Source: Periplaneta americana (taxonomy: Eukaryota; Arthropoda; Insecta; Blattodea; Blattidae). From it: DNA of 64,000 nucleotides. The position numbers and the translations under genes are program-made. Shown here piece by piece: positions 1 through 10,898 of this stretch; position 1 is the stretch's first letter; every line of letters begins with the position of its first letter. The notes below the pieces were generated by a model that ran no database searches, had not been told where the DNA came from, and worked only from the letters and a program-made list of their open reading frames with translations. The DNA lies in NCBI RefSeq assembly GCF_040183065.1, contig NC_091131.1, positions 102,921,330 through 102,985,329 on the forward strand, given 5' to 3'.

Positions 1-629
1 GTTCCTGCAAAGTAGAGTTCCTTCATTTAATTTTTCTGTCACAGTCTATAAAAGAATCACATTTGTATCGAAATTAAACTTGACAAGTGCAACATAGCAC
101 ACATGTTGTAGTGTTACAGACTGTAGTGTCAACCCTTGAAATTTTATATTGCATTGTATAATACCTGGAAACTTGGGCAATGGGCGTAACTCTAGATATT
201 CACATAGTTAATTGTTACGTGGAATGTCAATCTTTAAATCTGCTTCCACATGATCAAATTTTCTTCAAATTCAGAGCTTCAGAAGACTTGCCAATACTTC
301 ACAAGTTCTACAGTAAAATCACTTACAATACTTTAAAAATCTGTGATTGCTTCATGTCAAAGATTTGACAAATATATGAAGGAATTGGCCAATGGGATTC
401 GAAAATACTGGTATTATGGCATCAAGAACCACAAAAAATATGATTGTTCAAGTTAAATTTTATTCAGAACTCGATTTGACAAACTACTAAAACTGATCAG
501 AAAATAACAAATAATTCTAACCTTGTCAATCCTCGGTCCCCTGTCACTTATCTATCCCATCACTAATCCACTCTGAACTTGTTACAGTCCTCGGCCTCAT
601 ATCACTTAGCTAGTCCCTCATCTAACCCA
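1..629. other. Unassigned AT-rich sequence
   Basis: No gene, transposase fragment or structured repeat was recognised. The short open frame at 180-368 matches no family I know and has no splice context. Confidence 0.4.
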
Positions 630-690
630 CTCTTAAGGTGCATCGACACGGTTCAATTTTCCATGCGTTTATGCATGCAATCAGGACAGT
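630..690. repeat. Possible Harbinger-type transposon end
   Basis: After TTA the sequence reads AGGTGCATCGACACGG. It resembles, by theme, the terminus near 14231 (AGGTGCGTACACAC read on the minus strand). PIF/Harbinger elements duplicate a 3-bp TTA/TWA target. No matching inverted end was found nearby, so this is a single solo end at best. Confidence 0.25.
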
Positions 691-961
691 CTTTCTTGTA
701 AAATGTTGAATTGAAAGAAAAATTTGATTGTGCAGAAGCAGCTTGGAAGTCTTTTGAGTAACAATACAATGCAGTAGTTTTCTAGAGCTTTTTGGACTGG
801 TAATGAGTTGATAATGTATGGTACAGAAATAGTGGAGTGATGGCAGCAGAAAAACTTGTAGTACCCCAAGAAAAATTTCCCCAAACACCATCTTTATTCA
901 TTATAAATGCTACTCGACCTCAACATGCTAGCGTACACTCGAATTTTTTTTATATTATGAG

Positions 962-1561
962 TAGGGTTGCCAAATTTTTTTGAAGAAAATATGGGAGATT
1001 AAAGAATCAACAAAATTTCACATAGAAAATTGAAAAATTATTCTGTTCAGTTACTAAAAAACAACCCTATTCTACACTTCGGCAGCTAGGCTTAAATTAA
1101 GAGTATTTTGAGACAGATTTTGTCTCACATAATAGTTGAAGTACTACTGCAGTTTGCAGCTCTGATTTGATTAGATGTGTCGTGCTCCTGTTTCGAACAT
1201 CTGTCCAATTATTGTTCATGAGGTGAAACACCCTCTTTGTATGAGCATTACTACTTGATATGCTCAGAACAAAACAAGCCAGTTCTTCCAAATTTATAAC
1301 ATTAACATTTTAAATGGATGAGCACTAAAACATATTCTTTGCAAGCATTACTTTTTATGAAGACTGCACATTTCAATGCATCTCTTGAACAACAAAATTC
1401 ATCATATAAACAATCATCATTCATGGCAAAATCAAATGTTTAGAATAATGATTTTTACATTATGCAAAAATAAAGGAGAAAAATGCTCGAAGGGAAAGAA
1501 AATATGGGAACTGGGAGACTGTTGAAAATTAGGCGCAAATATAGGAGGGTTGGCAATCCTA
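962..1561 (-). mobile_element. Internally deleted hAT element with 8-bp target duplication
   Basis: The element starts TAGGGTTGCCAA and ends TTGGCAATCCTA, imperfect terminal inverted repeats. The 8-bp sequence ATTATGAG lies directly on both sides (954-961 and 1562-1569), which is the hAT hallmark. At about 600 bp it is too short to encode a transposase. It keeps only a C-terminal transposase piece on the minus strand, so it is a non-autonomous derivative. An identical-looking terminus (GTTGGCAACCCTA) stands alone at 5428-5440. Confidence 0.85.
1097..1291 (-). pseudogene. hAT transposase C-terminal fragment
   Basis: The 64-residue frame contains VLSISSSNAHTKRVFHLM followed by NNNWTDVRNRSTTHLIKSEL. 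This is the hAT dimerisation (hATC) pattern: a serine/asparagine patch, ERVF-like core, then W-T-D-x-R-N-R. The arginine-for-glutamate-like change before RVF and the absence of the catalytic core show it cannot act alone. It lies inside the deletion derivative 962-1561 and explains that element's parentage. Confidence 0.75.
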
Positions 1562-1569
1562 ATTATGAG

Positions 1570-2550
1570 TTTTAATATCATGATACAGGCCTTTCATAGG
1601 GCTTGCATAATACGAATTTTTGAAAGATTGGCTAGTTTAAGGCTTCTGGTATACCCTGCATATACGACTCTGTCATAGGTTAGGTTAGTTTAGGCTTACA
1701 TTATGTCTTGCTTATATGAATATGACAGGCTAGGTTAGTACAGACTTTTTGTATGCCTTGCATATACTAAAAATTGTCTATAAGAATGTGTCCTTTTTTG
1801 CTGTCCACCTTCCTTTGGTAACAATATTGTAAAGATTTACCAAAAATTTCAGTAGACTATATGATCGAAGTCTTCAAGGTGACTATCATCATTATTATTA
1901 TTATCATCATTTAGATTAGCTTAGCTTAGAAGATGTCATGACCCTCTATCCCAACAATAACATGAAGATGACAGCGATTGAGTGCAGAATTTTCAAAGGC
2001 TGGTGACTTTTTGTTAGTAACGTTCTCAGTACTGGTCAATGAGAAGCTACAGCTATGGTGATGTACAAACGAAGTCACATTACGAAAACTGCGTTTTTTT
2101 TTTTTTTTCATTATTTGTTCTGTTTCACTATTTTTAGTGCTAATTTCATTAATACAAGTTATGCATTCTTCACATTACAAAGTATCTCAGGTTTTATATC
2201 CCTCTGCGTTTCCTGCTTTCACTAGAAACCACAACATGTTCAACTCCACTATGACGCACCTCTCATTTCAAACATAATTTACCACATTTGCAACAATTTT
2301 TCTTTCTCCAAATATAGCTCTATAAAATCCTTACATTTATAACTCCATCTCCACAAAAAAAAAAAAATCTCTTATAAATTCAATGATTTTCATTTACAAA
2401 ATCATCAGAATTACCTCTTTGCTAGTTTATGTACGGCATAAAAAAGTTTCTATATTTAATACTTTACAGAATTTGGGCCTACACATTTACATATAGACCA
2501 GTTTCAAACTGAACTTACTCCTGTTTTTGGTTATTATGGATTCGTTTAAA
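1570..2550. other. Unassigned sequence
   Basis: AT-rich sequence with short TTAGG-like words near 1678-1740 and poly-T runs at 2094-2109. I recognise no coding or mobile-element signature. Confidence 0.4.
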
Positions 2551-2552
2551 TT

Positions 2553-2745
2553 GGTTATTTTACGATGCTTTACCAACTACTATGGTTATTTAGTGTCTGA
2601 GTAAGATGGTGATCCAGCACAGAAAGTTACCCAGCATTTGCTCTCAATTGGTTGAGGGAAAACACCGGAAAAAACATAAACCAGGATTTGAACCTGGGTC
2701 CGCTAGTTTTGTGGTCAGATGTGCTAACCATTACTAATAAGCGGT
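2553..2745 (-). repeat. tRNA-derived SINE, family A, diverged
   Basis: Read on the minus strand it has a tRNA-like head with a box B like CCCAGGTTCAAATCC, then the family body (a TTTTTTCCGG-like stretch, CCCTCAACC, GCTGGGTAACTTT) and a tail ending near AAATAACCA. It matches in order the better-preserved copies at 24132, 43418 and 60797 but carries many substitutions, so it is an old copy. No clear target duplication was identified. Confidence 0.8.
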
Positions 2746-3023
2746 GGAAGGATACCATGGAATCATTGTTATTGTGTGTGTTTTATTTTATCTTTTATAG
2801 TTAGTAGCCTACTTACAGTTTTGTGGTGTTACTGGAGTGTTTGTTGTTCACAGCATTTTCGATTATTTGGTCCAGGGACCATGGATTCTTTTTTTTTTTT
2901 AAATCAGTCGACAATTTATAATATTTTCGATATAAATTAAAAAAAAAATAACATCTTCATTGCATTCATATAAATCGTCCGGGACCAAACACTTTACAAG
3001 CATCTTCCATTAATTGATTAAAT

Positions 3024-3272
3024 TGAAGCTTTGCCCCAAATAGGGATCTAAGTGCCATAATCATCGAAAACGAGTTATTAGTGGAATAGGAATCTATGCT
3101 AGTTTATCATATGGGGACATCTGTTGGCAGCTATGGCAACTACATCAGGTTGAAATTCCAAGCCGAAGTTCGTTCGTTGTGGAAGACGGATCTAGCTCCA
3201 AGTTAGTTTTTCTTAAGTTTCTCAAAACAATGAAATTAGAGCTTAGATCCCTATTTGGGGCAAGGCTTCAAT
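3024..3272. repeat. Inverted-repeat element, about 250 bp
   Basis: A roughly 33-bp sequence containing TTGCCCCAAATAGGGATC (near 3032) reappears as its reverse complement near 3247-3272 with one or two differences. The spacing and near-identical arms suggest a MITE. The superfamily is unknown because no clean target duplication is visible. The frame at 3179-3379 is an artefact across it. Confidence 0.6.
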
Positions 3273-3279
3273 TACTACA

Positions 3280-3865
3280 GGTTTCGTGTAACACTGAGGT
3301 TAGTTGGGGATGCTCGGGTTTTGCAGGAGCAATTCCCCGCCAAGAGATGGCATTCTCAGAGCGCGCAAGCAATGAGTGACACTGCAGTTTCGCTTTAGTT
3401 GTGTTGTGAGAAGTAAGTTGGCAGTGAAAGTTGTAATCTTAAAAGTTTAAGTTAAGTTTAAAGTGTTCTATGTAGGCTACTGTTGTAATGACTTATTCAT
3501 TACATGAACATACTTATCTATAGAATACAAACATATGGAAACGAAAATCTTGTGCGGCGACAAGACACAAATTTCGGAAAAAGTTTTCAGAGTGACCTGT
3601 TTCAGCTGCCAACTAGCTGGTATTTCAACATAAGACAGGTGGCCGGTATCAAGCCCTTACCAGCACTACTTATGTCTGGTAATTTTATTAAATTAGTTTG
3701 AGAACTTGTAATAATAGCTTTTATCATATATGGTACCCTACCCCATTATCTCCTGGTCTAGTTGCCTCATAAGTGGCGCCTTCTTGGTATCACTTGTGAG
3801 GTTCAGACCTGTCTTTGGACAGTTGACTAAACAACAGCATATATGCTAAAAGAGATTTTTCTCTA
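3280..3865. other. Unassigned sequence
   Basis: No recognised gene. A 65-residue open frame at 3504-3701 resembles no family known to me. Confidence 0.35.
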
Positions 3866-3869
3866 TTTC

Positions 3870-4960
3870 GTGGGCCATTTTAACCTTTAATTCAGAACAG
3901 CTAACGATAATATGGGAATTTTCAAGTGTTCTTCAGCCTAAATACTTGATGGTTGCACATCAAAAGTGAAAGAAATTTTAAGTATTATTAGACAAAAACT
4001 AAGGCTGCAACTAGATAAAGATGTACTCTATGATGAACTGTGCTTGTTAAATTCTTCCTTTGTGAAAGTTGCACATTTGACAAGTTTTATAAAATAGTGT
4101 AAATATTTTCAGGATAGGGGTGTCTCAAGAGAAATCTTTACAAATGAAAATGGTAGTCCAACACGTGTTTGCTATTTCTTCAAGCAATAAAATTCTTTTC
4201 GGAATATGTATTATATAACTTTCTTGTATTAAATTCTACCGTACCTGGTTTACATGTTTCGACCTACTATGGGTCATCCTCAGAACTGGTTGTTGTTGGT
4301 CTTGGCGCCTCTTGTTTTGTTTCCTGTGAGGGTGTGTTTGTGTGGTGTAATATGGAGTCAAAGAGTGTGTGTGTTCTGAAATTGAGTAGTGTGTTAAGAA
4401 TTTCATTTGGGTGTATTTTGTGTGTCTGTCTGTGTGTACACACTATAACAATATGAAATATACAGACACACAAAAACACACCCCAATGAAATTCTTAACA
4501 CACAACTCAATTTCAGAACACACACACTCTTTGACTCCACATTACACTACACAAACACACCCTCACAGGAAACAAAACAAGAGGCACCAAGACCAACAAC
4601 AACCAGTTCTGAGGATGACCCATAATAGGTCGAAACATGTTAACCAGGTACAATAGAATTTAACACAAGAAAGTCATATAATACATATTCCGAAGTGATA
4701 CAGTGTTAAAAGTTGTGTAATTAAGATGTAAAATTCTTTTGTGAAGCATGTAATCAGTATCATGAATATCTTGTGAAATAATGTAAGGAATCATTTAAGT
4801 GTGGAAATAATAAAAGCTGCACTTTTTACCGGGGAAAATCTTAAATTTAGGTGTGGATAATTTTATCGCTTTATAGTAGAAGAAAGAGAAGTTCTTAAAG
4901 CTGTGGTATCAAGCTCCAAATACAAAATTAAGAAGTGCATTTTGGAACACTGAAGCAAGA
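3870..4960 (+). pseudogene. Degenerate hAT transposase, split by a foldback repeat
   Basis: Two coding remnants flank the foldback repeat at 4190-4712. Upstream, about 4015-4160 in mixed frames reads DKDVLYDELCLLNSSF and FTNENGSPT, typical of the region before the hAT dimerisation domain. Downstream, 4740-4935 reads KHVISIMNIL, a stop where tryptophan is expected, then NNVRNHLSVEIIKAAL and later EREVLKAVVSSSKYK. That is a classic hATC domain. Several stops and shifts make it dead. The order and strand agree, so the foldback repeat most likely inserted into an already old transposase. Confidence 0.65.
4190..4712. repeat. Foldback (palindromic) element, about 520 bp
   Basis: The left arm (about 4196-4440) and right arm (about 4450-4705) are reverse complements at most positions. 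They share TTCGGAATATGTATTATA, the word TGGTTxACATGTTTCGACC, GGGTCATCCTCAGAACTGG and GTGTGTGTTCTGAAATT-like blocks. The centre near 4445 is GT/AC-rich. Each arm carries CTGAGGATGACC...GGTCGAAAC, resembling the CUGANGA/GAAA core of hammerhead ribozymes, known in some Penelope-like and other retroelements. The element sits inside a hAT relic. Its class is not established. Confidence 0.8.
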
Positions 4961-5058
4961 TTTTTTTCTCAATTTATTATTATTAATTTTTGCTCATATC
5001 ATATAGCGGATTCTGTATTTAGTATATTATATTACACTTAGAATTTAACAAACAAAAT

Positions 5059-5364
5059 TTGCTAACACAATCTCAAGGGAAAAAATGGAACTCTCTGCAT
5101 CATAATCAACAGTTAATTCCCGATTTACCACGCAAATCATCTGTAGCTGCATTTAGATTGGCAACAGGCTATGACTGTTTGGCCAAGCATCTGCATAGAA
5201 TTGGAATATATCAATCCCCTAACTGCCCATTGTGCAATTCAAATCAGGAAATGGATTCGGAACACCTCAAAATCTATGCTTCAGTGGCTGACCATGACAA
5301 TATCTTTGAAAAATATTGGAGTGCAAGAGGTCAAATGACTTTATTGTCAAACGCCTGGCATTAG
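5059..5364 (+). pseudogene. LINE ORF2 C-terminal fragment
   Basis: The 101-residue frame includes FRLATGYDCLAKHLHRIGIY, then a C-x2-C cluster in SPNCPLCNSNQEMDSEHL. This is the zinc-knuckle-like region after the reverse transcriptase/RNase H part of Jockey/I-type non-LTR retrotransposons, where H-L-x2-C normally completes the cluster. Here the expected second half reads HLKIYA, so one cysteine is lost. No RT catalytic domain lies upstream; it is a truncated, inactive scrap. Confidence 0.75.
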
Positions 5365-5449
5365 AAAACAACAACATATTCATCCAAACTTGAGTGTGTA
5401 AAATGACCGGTAATTTTATTTACCAGAGTTGGCAACCCTACTGTCAGTA

Positions 5450-6335
5450 CAATAAGAGGACTTTATAAGCTCAAGCAGACAAGTTCAGTAAATGATGAAA
5501 AACTGAAAAGAGAATACCGTGTTCTGTTGGAAGAGAAATTAGACGAGATTGGTGAAAGATTGGAAGACATCCCTCAAAAATTCCTCAGACGTTTAGCACA
5601 GGAAACTGGAATAAGTAAAAGTTCTGGTCGTGTAGCGACAAAATTACCTAAATTTAGGCCCTACAGAATTCCTGTAGGCCGCAAAATCCGAATAAAAGAC
5701 AACATTTTTTTAATTGAAGAATACAGAGGCTCAATTAGGCGAAATCAATCCGAAATTAGTTTTTTTCTCGGATGAAACGTAGTTTTCATTGGATGGACAC
5801 ATCTGTTCACAAAATAATAGATACTACAGCCAACATAAGCCAGATGTCGTCCTTCAAATTCCATTGTACAGGAAAAAGATTGGAGTCTGGTGTGCTATGA
5901 ATGGACACAGGATTATGGGATCTATTCTTTATGAGGGCACAATTGACCATTAACATTACATTCGTGAAATTCTTGCTTCATTTTGCGACGAACTGACATA
6001 TGCAGAACGATTGTCAATGTACTTTCAGAAGATTCTGCCACAGCTCATACTGCCAATGCGTCGATGGCAGAATTACGTCGTATGTTTGGTGTGCAAGTAA
6101 GTAAGAATTTGTGGCCTCCATGTAGCCAAGATTTAACAGCATTCGATTTTTATTTATGGTGTAGGCTTAAAAATCAAGTTTATGCAAGAAACCCACACTC
6201 CATAAATTAACTTAAACAGAATATAAGATATATACAATAAATTCTATCAGTGCTGAAGAACTTGCGAGAGTGACTGCAAATTTTATAAAAAGATGTCAAA
6301 TGTGTTGCAGTAAATGGAAGACATTTTGAGCAGCG
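5450..6335 (+). pseudogene. Mariner/Tc1-like transposase relic (DUF4817 type)
   Basis: The N-terminal part (about 5445-5690) reads VNDEKLKREYRVL and EEKLDEIGERLEDIPQKFLR, then RRLAQETGIS, the paired helix-turn-helix region of insect Tc1/mariner transposases with a DUF4817-like start. Near 6020-6205 another frame gives EDSATAHTANAS, then SKNLWPPCSQDLTAFDFYLW and LKNQVYARNPHSIN, matching the catalytic core end. Mid-region pieces lie in other frames, so at least a few frameshifts and stops separate them. The relic ends near 6335 and is unrelated to UFC1 downstream. Confidence 0.8.
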
Positions 6336-6611
6336 AATGTGAGCTTGGTAAATACTGTAACTTTTAAGCATTGTAGGCCTAAAAGTGCCAAAGACGCGCG
6401 CATGTTCCTTGCAGTAACCAACACATTGATAGCCGGGCCAGCTCCAGACGAAAACTTGAGCGTCCCCAACTAACCTCACTGTATAATGACGTCTCCTACA
6501 AAATTACTAAATAATAATATATCAAAGCGAATTTTCATAGTAAATGACATCTCGAATTGTTCACTGAATAAAGAGTTCATTTCCTCAATTTCATATCCTA
6601 TTCTTCTGTCA

Positions 6612-8306
6612 TTATCTTCCTTCTGTCTTCTCCTTATATGTAATAGCTCCTTTATCAATCATATCAGGAATTTCTACAGCAAGCCACGGCCCAAGCTGGA
6701 ATATAAATATTAAAAGGCATTAATAAAATTATCGCATGCCTATTCTTTTAGAAAGATTAACAAAGTTCCTAAAAATGCTCACCCCTAAAGCCATTGCATG
6801 AGCTATACCAAATTTAGGAACGTTGCGAGCCCATAAAGGTTTGAAATGATCCGTCAAGCAGATTTTTCCACCTCTATACATTTTCGCAGTTTTTCCATCA
6901 AGTTCTGGTAATGCTATCTCTGGTGCTGTTGTTGGATATGTAACAGGAATCTGAAGAAGAGTTTCATAATTAGTACAAGCATGTTCTTGGAAATTATCAC
7001 ATATAAATGGAGAATACAATGATTTACTGTTATAGACGTATTCAAGGTTCTTTTAAAACCAGAATATCATACACTGACTTTGCTTCTTATAATGCACATT
7101 TAAAACATACCAATAACTGTCTGGAGAGGGAACAAGTGAACAATACCGGAGCCGCCAAATTTTCCCATATGCCAGTTATGTATTAACTCAAGTGTCTTAC
7201 GGGATCATGGAAGTGTATGGGGTGGTTTGCTCTTTAATCTACTCTTTTCCTTCACATTTTCTCCATTTCTTCTCACTTTCTACTGCTATTTACTATTTTC
7301 ACTCTACATTTGTATTAACATATATACTATACTTTTACATTAATCATACTTACTAGACCTAGCCTAGATTGGAATCACCGGAAATAGATCTAGAAGCCTT
7401 CTGCTTAGTAGCACAGTCTAGTATATACAGTTACGAAGCTATATATATAATAGGTATAATAAGAATTGAAATGTGTTGTGGTTGTGATAAAGGTATTGAA
7501 AATTGGTTTATAGCGCCACATTGACAGCAATAAAAGTGTGCAATATTCGTTCAGTGGTTGGTGGATACTCTACATTGACCGACTGTGCTACTGTATTACC
7601 ATACGCCCGCGCCGGTATTGTGCACTTGGGGTTTAGAACAAGATGTTGATCTTTTAGGTCATACACTAAAGTAAGTTGCTAAATTACATTCAGGTTAAAC
7701 GAGCGCTGAGTGATTTATTTTCCTATTGCGGATATGCATCTTCAGCCGACATACTGTTTTAAAATTACAATCTAGTTTATAATTTAATATTACATAACAC
7801 CTAAATTGACAAAAGAAAGTTCAGACAGCGTACCATTGTTATGATATGATTATCATAAGACCATTCTCGTCCAAAATGATGCATTAAATTTGATAATCTC
7901 TAAACGAATTTTATACTTACATCAAATTCCACATCAAATTCATACTTCAAGAGGTTATGAATGTACCAACACTTCCCAAACCATCTTGTTCCTTCTTTAT
8001 TGGATTCCAATCGAAACCAATCATTATCTGCACTCTTGTTGTTTTGAACATACTGCAGAAAATAAATACATCAAGTACAAACACTATCGTATAAGAAATT
8101 CTAAGTCTAGACTCTAGAACATGCGACCATATGGCACTAATATTGCACCATTGTGTATTAATTTGTAAGTGATTCCGTTATACCTGAATTAATGATTGGT
8201 ATTCTTCTTTCAACCTCTGTACCCACAAATCTTTATCACGAGGTCCAGCTTTTGTTTTAAGTAGTGGTATATTACTAAGTGTTTTCTTGGTTGCTTCGTC
8301 AACCAT
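6612..8306 (-). CDS. Ufc1: Ubiquitin-fold modifier-conjugating enzyme 1, complete four-exon gene
   Basis: UFC1 is the E2 of UFMylation: it takes UFM1 from the E1 UBA5 onto a cysteine and works with the E3 UFL1 in ER and ribosome quality control. Exons: 8306-8184, 8052-7921, 6950-6783, 6695-6612, with GT-AG introns of 131, 970 and 87 bp, all in phase 0. The product is 168 residues, like human UFC1 (about 167). It starts [26 protein letters not shown]-type [17 protein letters not shown] is conserved; exon 2 has [19 protein letters not shown]; exon 3 has ITYPTTAPE-like [18 protein letters not shown] and [10 protein letters not shown] with the catalytic Cys at position 116; exon 4 has [13 protein letters not shown]. 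The start is chosen because it matches the family N terminus; the frame stays open upstream to 8411 but that part is unlike UFC1. No damage is seen. Identity is near certain. Confidence 0.97.
7405..7591. repeat. MITE family A copy in UFC1 intron 2
   Basis: The ends AGTAGCACAGTC and GACTGTGCTACT are exact reverse complements about 187 bp apart. The inner word CACAGTCTAGTATATACAG also starts the copy at 31072 and, with changes, that at 29219. It lies wholly in intron 2 and leaves the splice sites untouched. Confidence 0.65.
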
Positions 8307-8309
8307 TTT

Positions 8310-8473
8310 TAATGACCTGTCAGACTCAGACGTCGGTCGGTCGTCACCAGTATTGCCAACTACGGAACTACAGAACAAGCTAGACTGATACCACAAAGAG
8401 CTAAATTTCACCTCAAGGGGCTAAATATTATTTTTTATCATCGGCATGCCTTCGCAGCAACACCACCACCACC

Positions 8474-8527
<54 letters not shown>

Positions 8528-9865
8528 TTACTTTCAACTGATGTTTCTCTAAGCGTATAAGCGTAGCATTCCTGCCAAAGGTGTTTATATTGCCCAAGCC
8601 CCTACAGTCTCGGCTGCGCGAAACGAGGAAACCGGGGCAAATTGAACGCTGCGCTTGCTGCCATATTGTTGGAGAGCAGACAAATAATAGCAGTGCGTAA
8701 ATCACGCAATTTAACGCTGTGATGATCTAAAATTGACATATTATGGCCATTTTCGACGTTTAACGTAAAATTAGGACGAAATAAACATATTCAAAGTTTC
8801 ATTGATATGTGTTAGAACATTAAAGAAAAGAAAATACGTATGCAGCAATTTATAGAAAACACTGTTACATCCATAAATAGGCCTACACAATACACATTAT
8901 AGATTGTATAATTTTACGATAATTAGCAAATTGTTAGGTTTCAGAGAATCTAAAATTATATTAACATATTAACTCTTAGATCACAAGACATAAAGATATG
9001 CACCTTGATTACACAAGTTCTTGTTTTAATCAAATTCCTAAGTGAAATAAATATGCGATAATCAGTATAGACTTGTTGTTAAGTTTTAGAGCATCAAAAA
9101 TAAATTATATTACCGGTACTTTTAGACCACAGGACATAGGTAATCTGGTAAAATATAATATGCGAAGGTAGCCAAATTACATTGAATTCATTCTTCAATT
9201 AATAAAGGGAATGCTATCAATTATAAAAGTATCGGTACCTAATACACTGCAAACAATAGGTAACGTGAAGACCTAAAAACTAAACAATCACTTTATGCAA
9301 GATAAAAAAAAACCACATACTTTTTATGTGTGGATTTTTTACATATTGTATTTTTATTTTAAATAAATAAAATAGATATATTATCATTGCTTGCGGAGTG
9401 ATGGTACATAATTTTTATGCACATATGCAATATCAATAAGATGCCATTCCTTGCTTTTGTTAATAAAATATATCCGGCAAAACGTAAAAGAGTTATTTAT
9501 AGGTGAACTCTGAATCATAAATTCACAAAGGAGGCTTAGCTATTATAGCTATTTATTTATTTATTATCTGTATATTTATTTATCCATATATGGATCTTGA
9601 ATGAAAGTTTATTATCTTGCAGATAAATTCATTTACATAATAAAAACAAAAAGTTATCTTTCCACTAATGTTTTAACATCTGATGTGTAAGTTTAAATAA
9701 TTCACTCAGTGGGATTTCTCTACAGTCTGATATACCTGTACTAACAATTAAGTATTCTTTATTGTCGTAAACTACTGATTGATTTTTAATGATATTGATA
9801 TTGTAACAACAGAGATAATATTATATCGTACCTTTTGCAAATAGCTTGGAAAATTAAACAGGGAT
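8310..9865. other. UFC1 upstream region and unassigned sequence
   Basis: The first few hundred bases upstream of the UFC1 start probably hold its promoter and 5' UTR, but no TATA box or initiator can be singled out. A (TAA)n microsatellite lies at 8478-8529. From 8540 to 9865 the sequence is AT-rich with no gene or repeat I recognise. Confidence 0.4.
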
Positions 9866-9869
9866 GGTA

Positions 9870-10184
9870 TTATCGCCGCGCTCTCATGGTTAACATTCGG
9901 CAGGTCTTTGAGCGGCCTCATGCGTTCGGCAGGTCTTTGAAATTTAATTGTATTATTGTTTTCAATTTCTTGTGTCGCCGCTCCAATCACTCGCCTCAAT
10001 TTCAATAATGCAACCAATAAGCTGCTTCAATTATTATTAAATGACACTTACTTGTCTAATCCATGTAGACTAAACCCGAGGTTGCAATGTCTTGTGCTGA
10101 GGACGAACATTAAGGTATGTGATTAAAAATTATTATTATAGAGTTATTATTAAGAGTTAAGAAAGCCAACGTACTCGTATATGA

Positions 10185-10236
<52 letters not shown>

Positions 10237-10411
10237 GCCATTTAACAATATAACAAACTAGTGCTTATTCTTATCGAGAAAGTAGACGTGACAACGTGAC
10301 GCTTAGAGTGAAACCTACAGAGCAACAATCGGTCGGCAAAATTATTTTTTTAAACCACACCGCACGTTATTGTATGATGCCGACATGTTAACCATGAGTC
10401 TGCGGCGATAA
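9870..10411. repeat. TA-flanked MITE, family B
   Basis: The termini are TTATCGCCGCG and TGCGGCGATAA with TA on each side, as expected for Tc1/mariner-like insertion. It is an inverted, shorter relative of the element at 31237-32198, sharing the TTCGGCAGGTCTTTGA words, the internal (TAA)n array at 10190-10235 and the flank ATAGCCATTTAACAATATA. It lacks the 412-bp insertion present in the other copy, so it preserves an empty site for that insertion. Confidence 0.85.
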
Positions 10412-10413
10412 TA

Positions 10414-10894
10414 TATCATCTTTCAAAATTATATTGCCATTACTTTCACACTATTCACTAAAAACATCCGAGACAAAACAAAGGACAAGTATGACAATCG
10501 TGTTTACCGCTCTATTTCTACCAGTAGCATGGCGGCGTAAACATGCGCAGACTGGTTTCAATTTTGGACAGCACAGCACACCAGCGCTCTGTGTGAGTCT
10601 AGTATACTATTATAACGTCTTTGATATTGCCATGCAGCCGTCCTTCTTCTCTTCGTCTACACTACATTGTTAGAGTCTGGCTCGTGGACGAGAGGCTTGG
10701 GTCAGTATCATCAAGTGTCTGAGATTACCAAGAGCGTTGTGAGATTGTAAACTGCGCATCCATCTCATGCACTGCCAGTGATATCCTTACCGGTATTTAC
10801 TTCATGCGAGTAAACGGAAGCTTGTTATTCGAATATTTACATGTGAATATACAAATGTGCAACGTAAATATTGCGTACCTACCTCTAAAGACAA
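10414..10894. other. Unassigned spacer
   Basis: Relatively GC-richer sequence between the family B MITE and the Kolobok-like element. No coding or repeat signature was recognised. Confidence 0.35.
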
Positions 10895-10898
10895 TTAA

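Noticed and set aside
1678-1745. Telomere-like TTAGG repeats
   Set aside because: Only a few imperfect units; not a telomeric array.
8421-8705. Open frame with a long tyrosine run
   Set aside because: It is translation through the (TAA)n microsatellite. Similar poly-I, poly-Y, poly-L, poly-H and poly-M frames at 15715, 25742, 30769, 34499, 39431, 46822, 49223, 51516 and 53737 are the same artefact.
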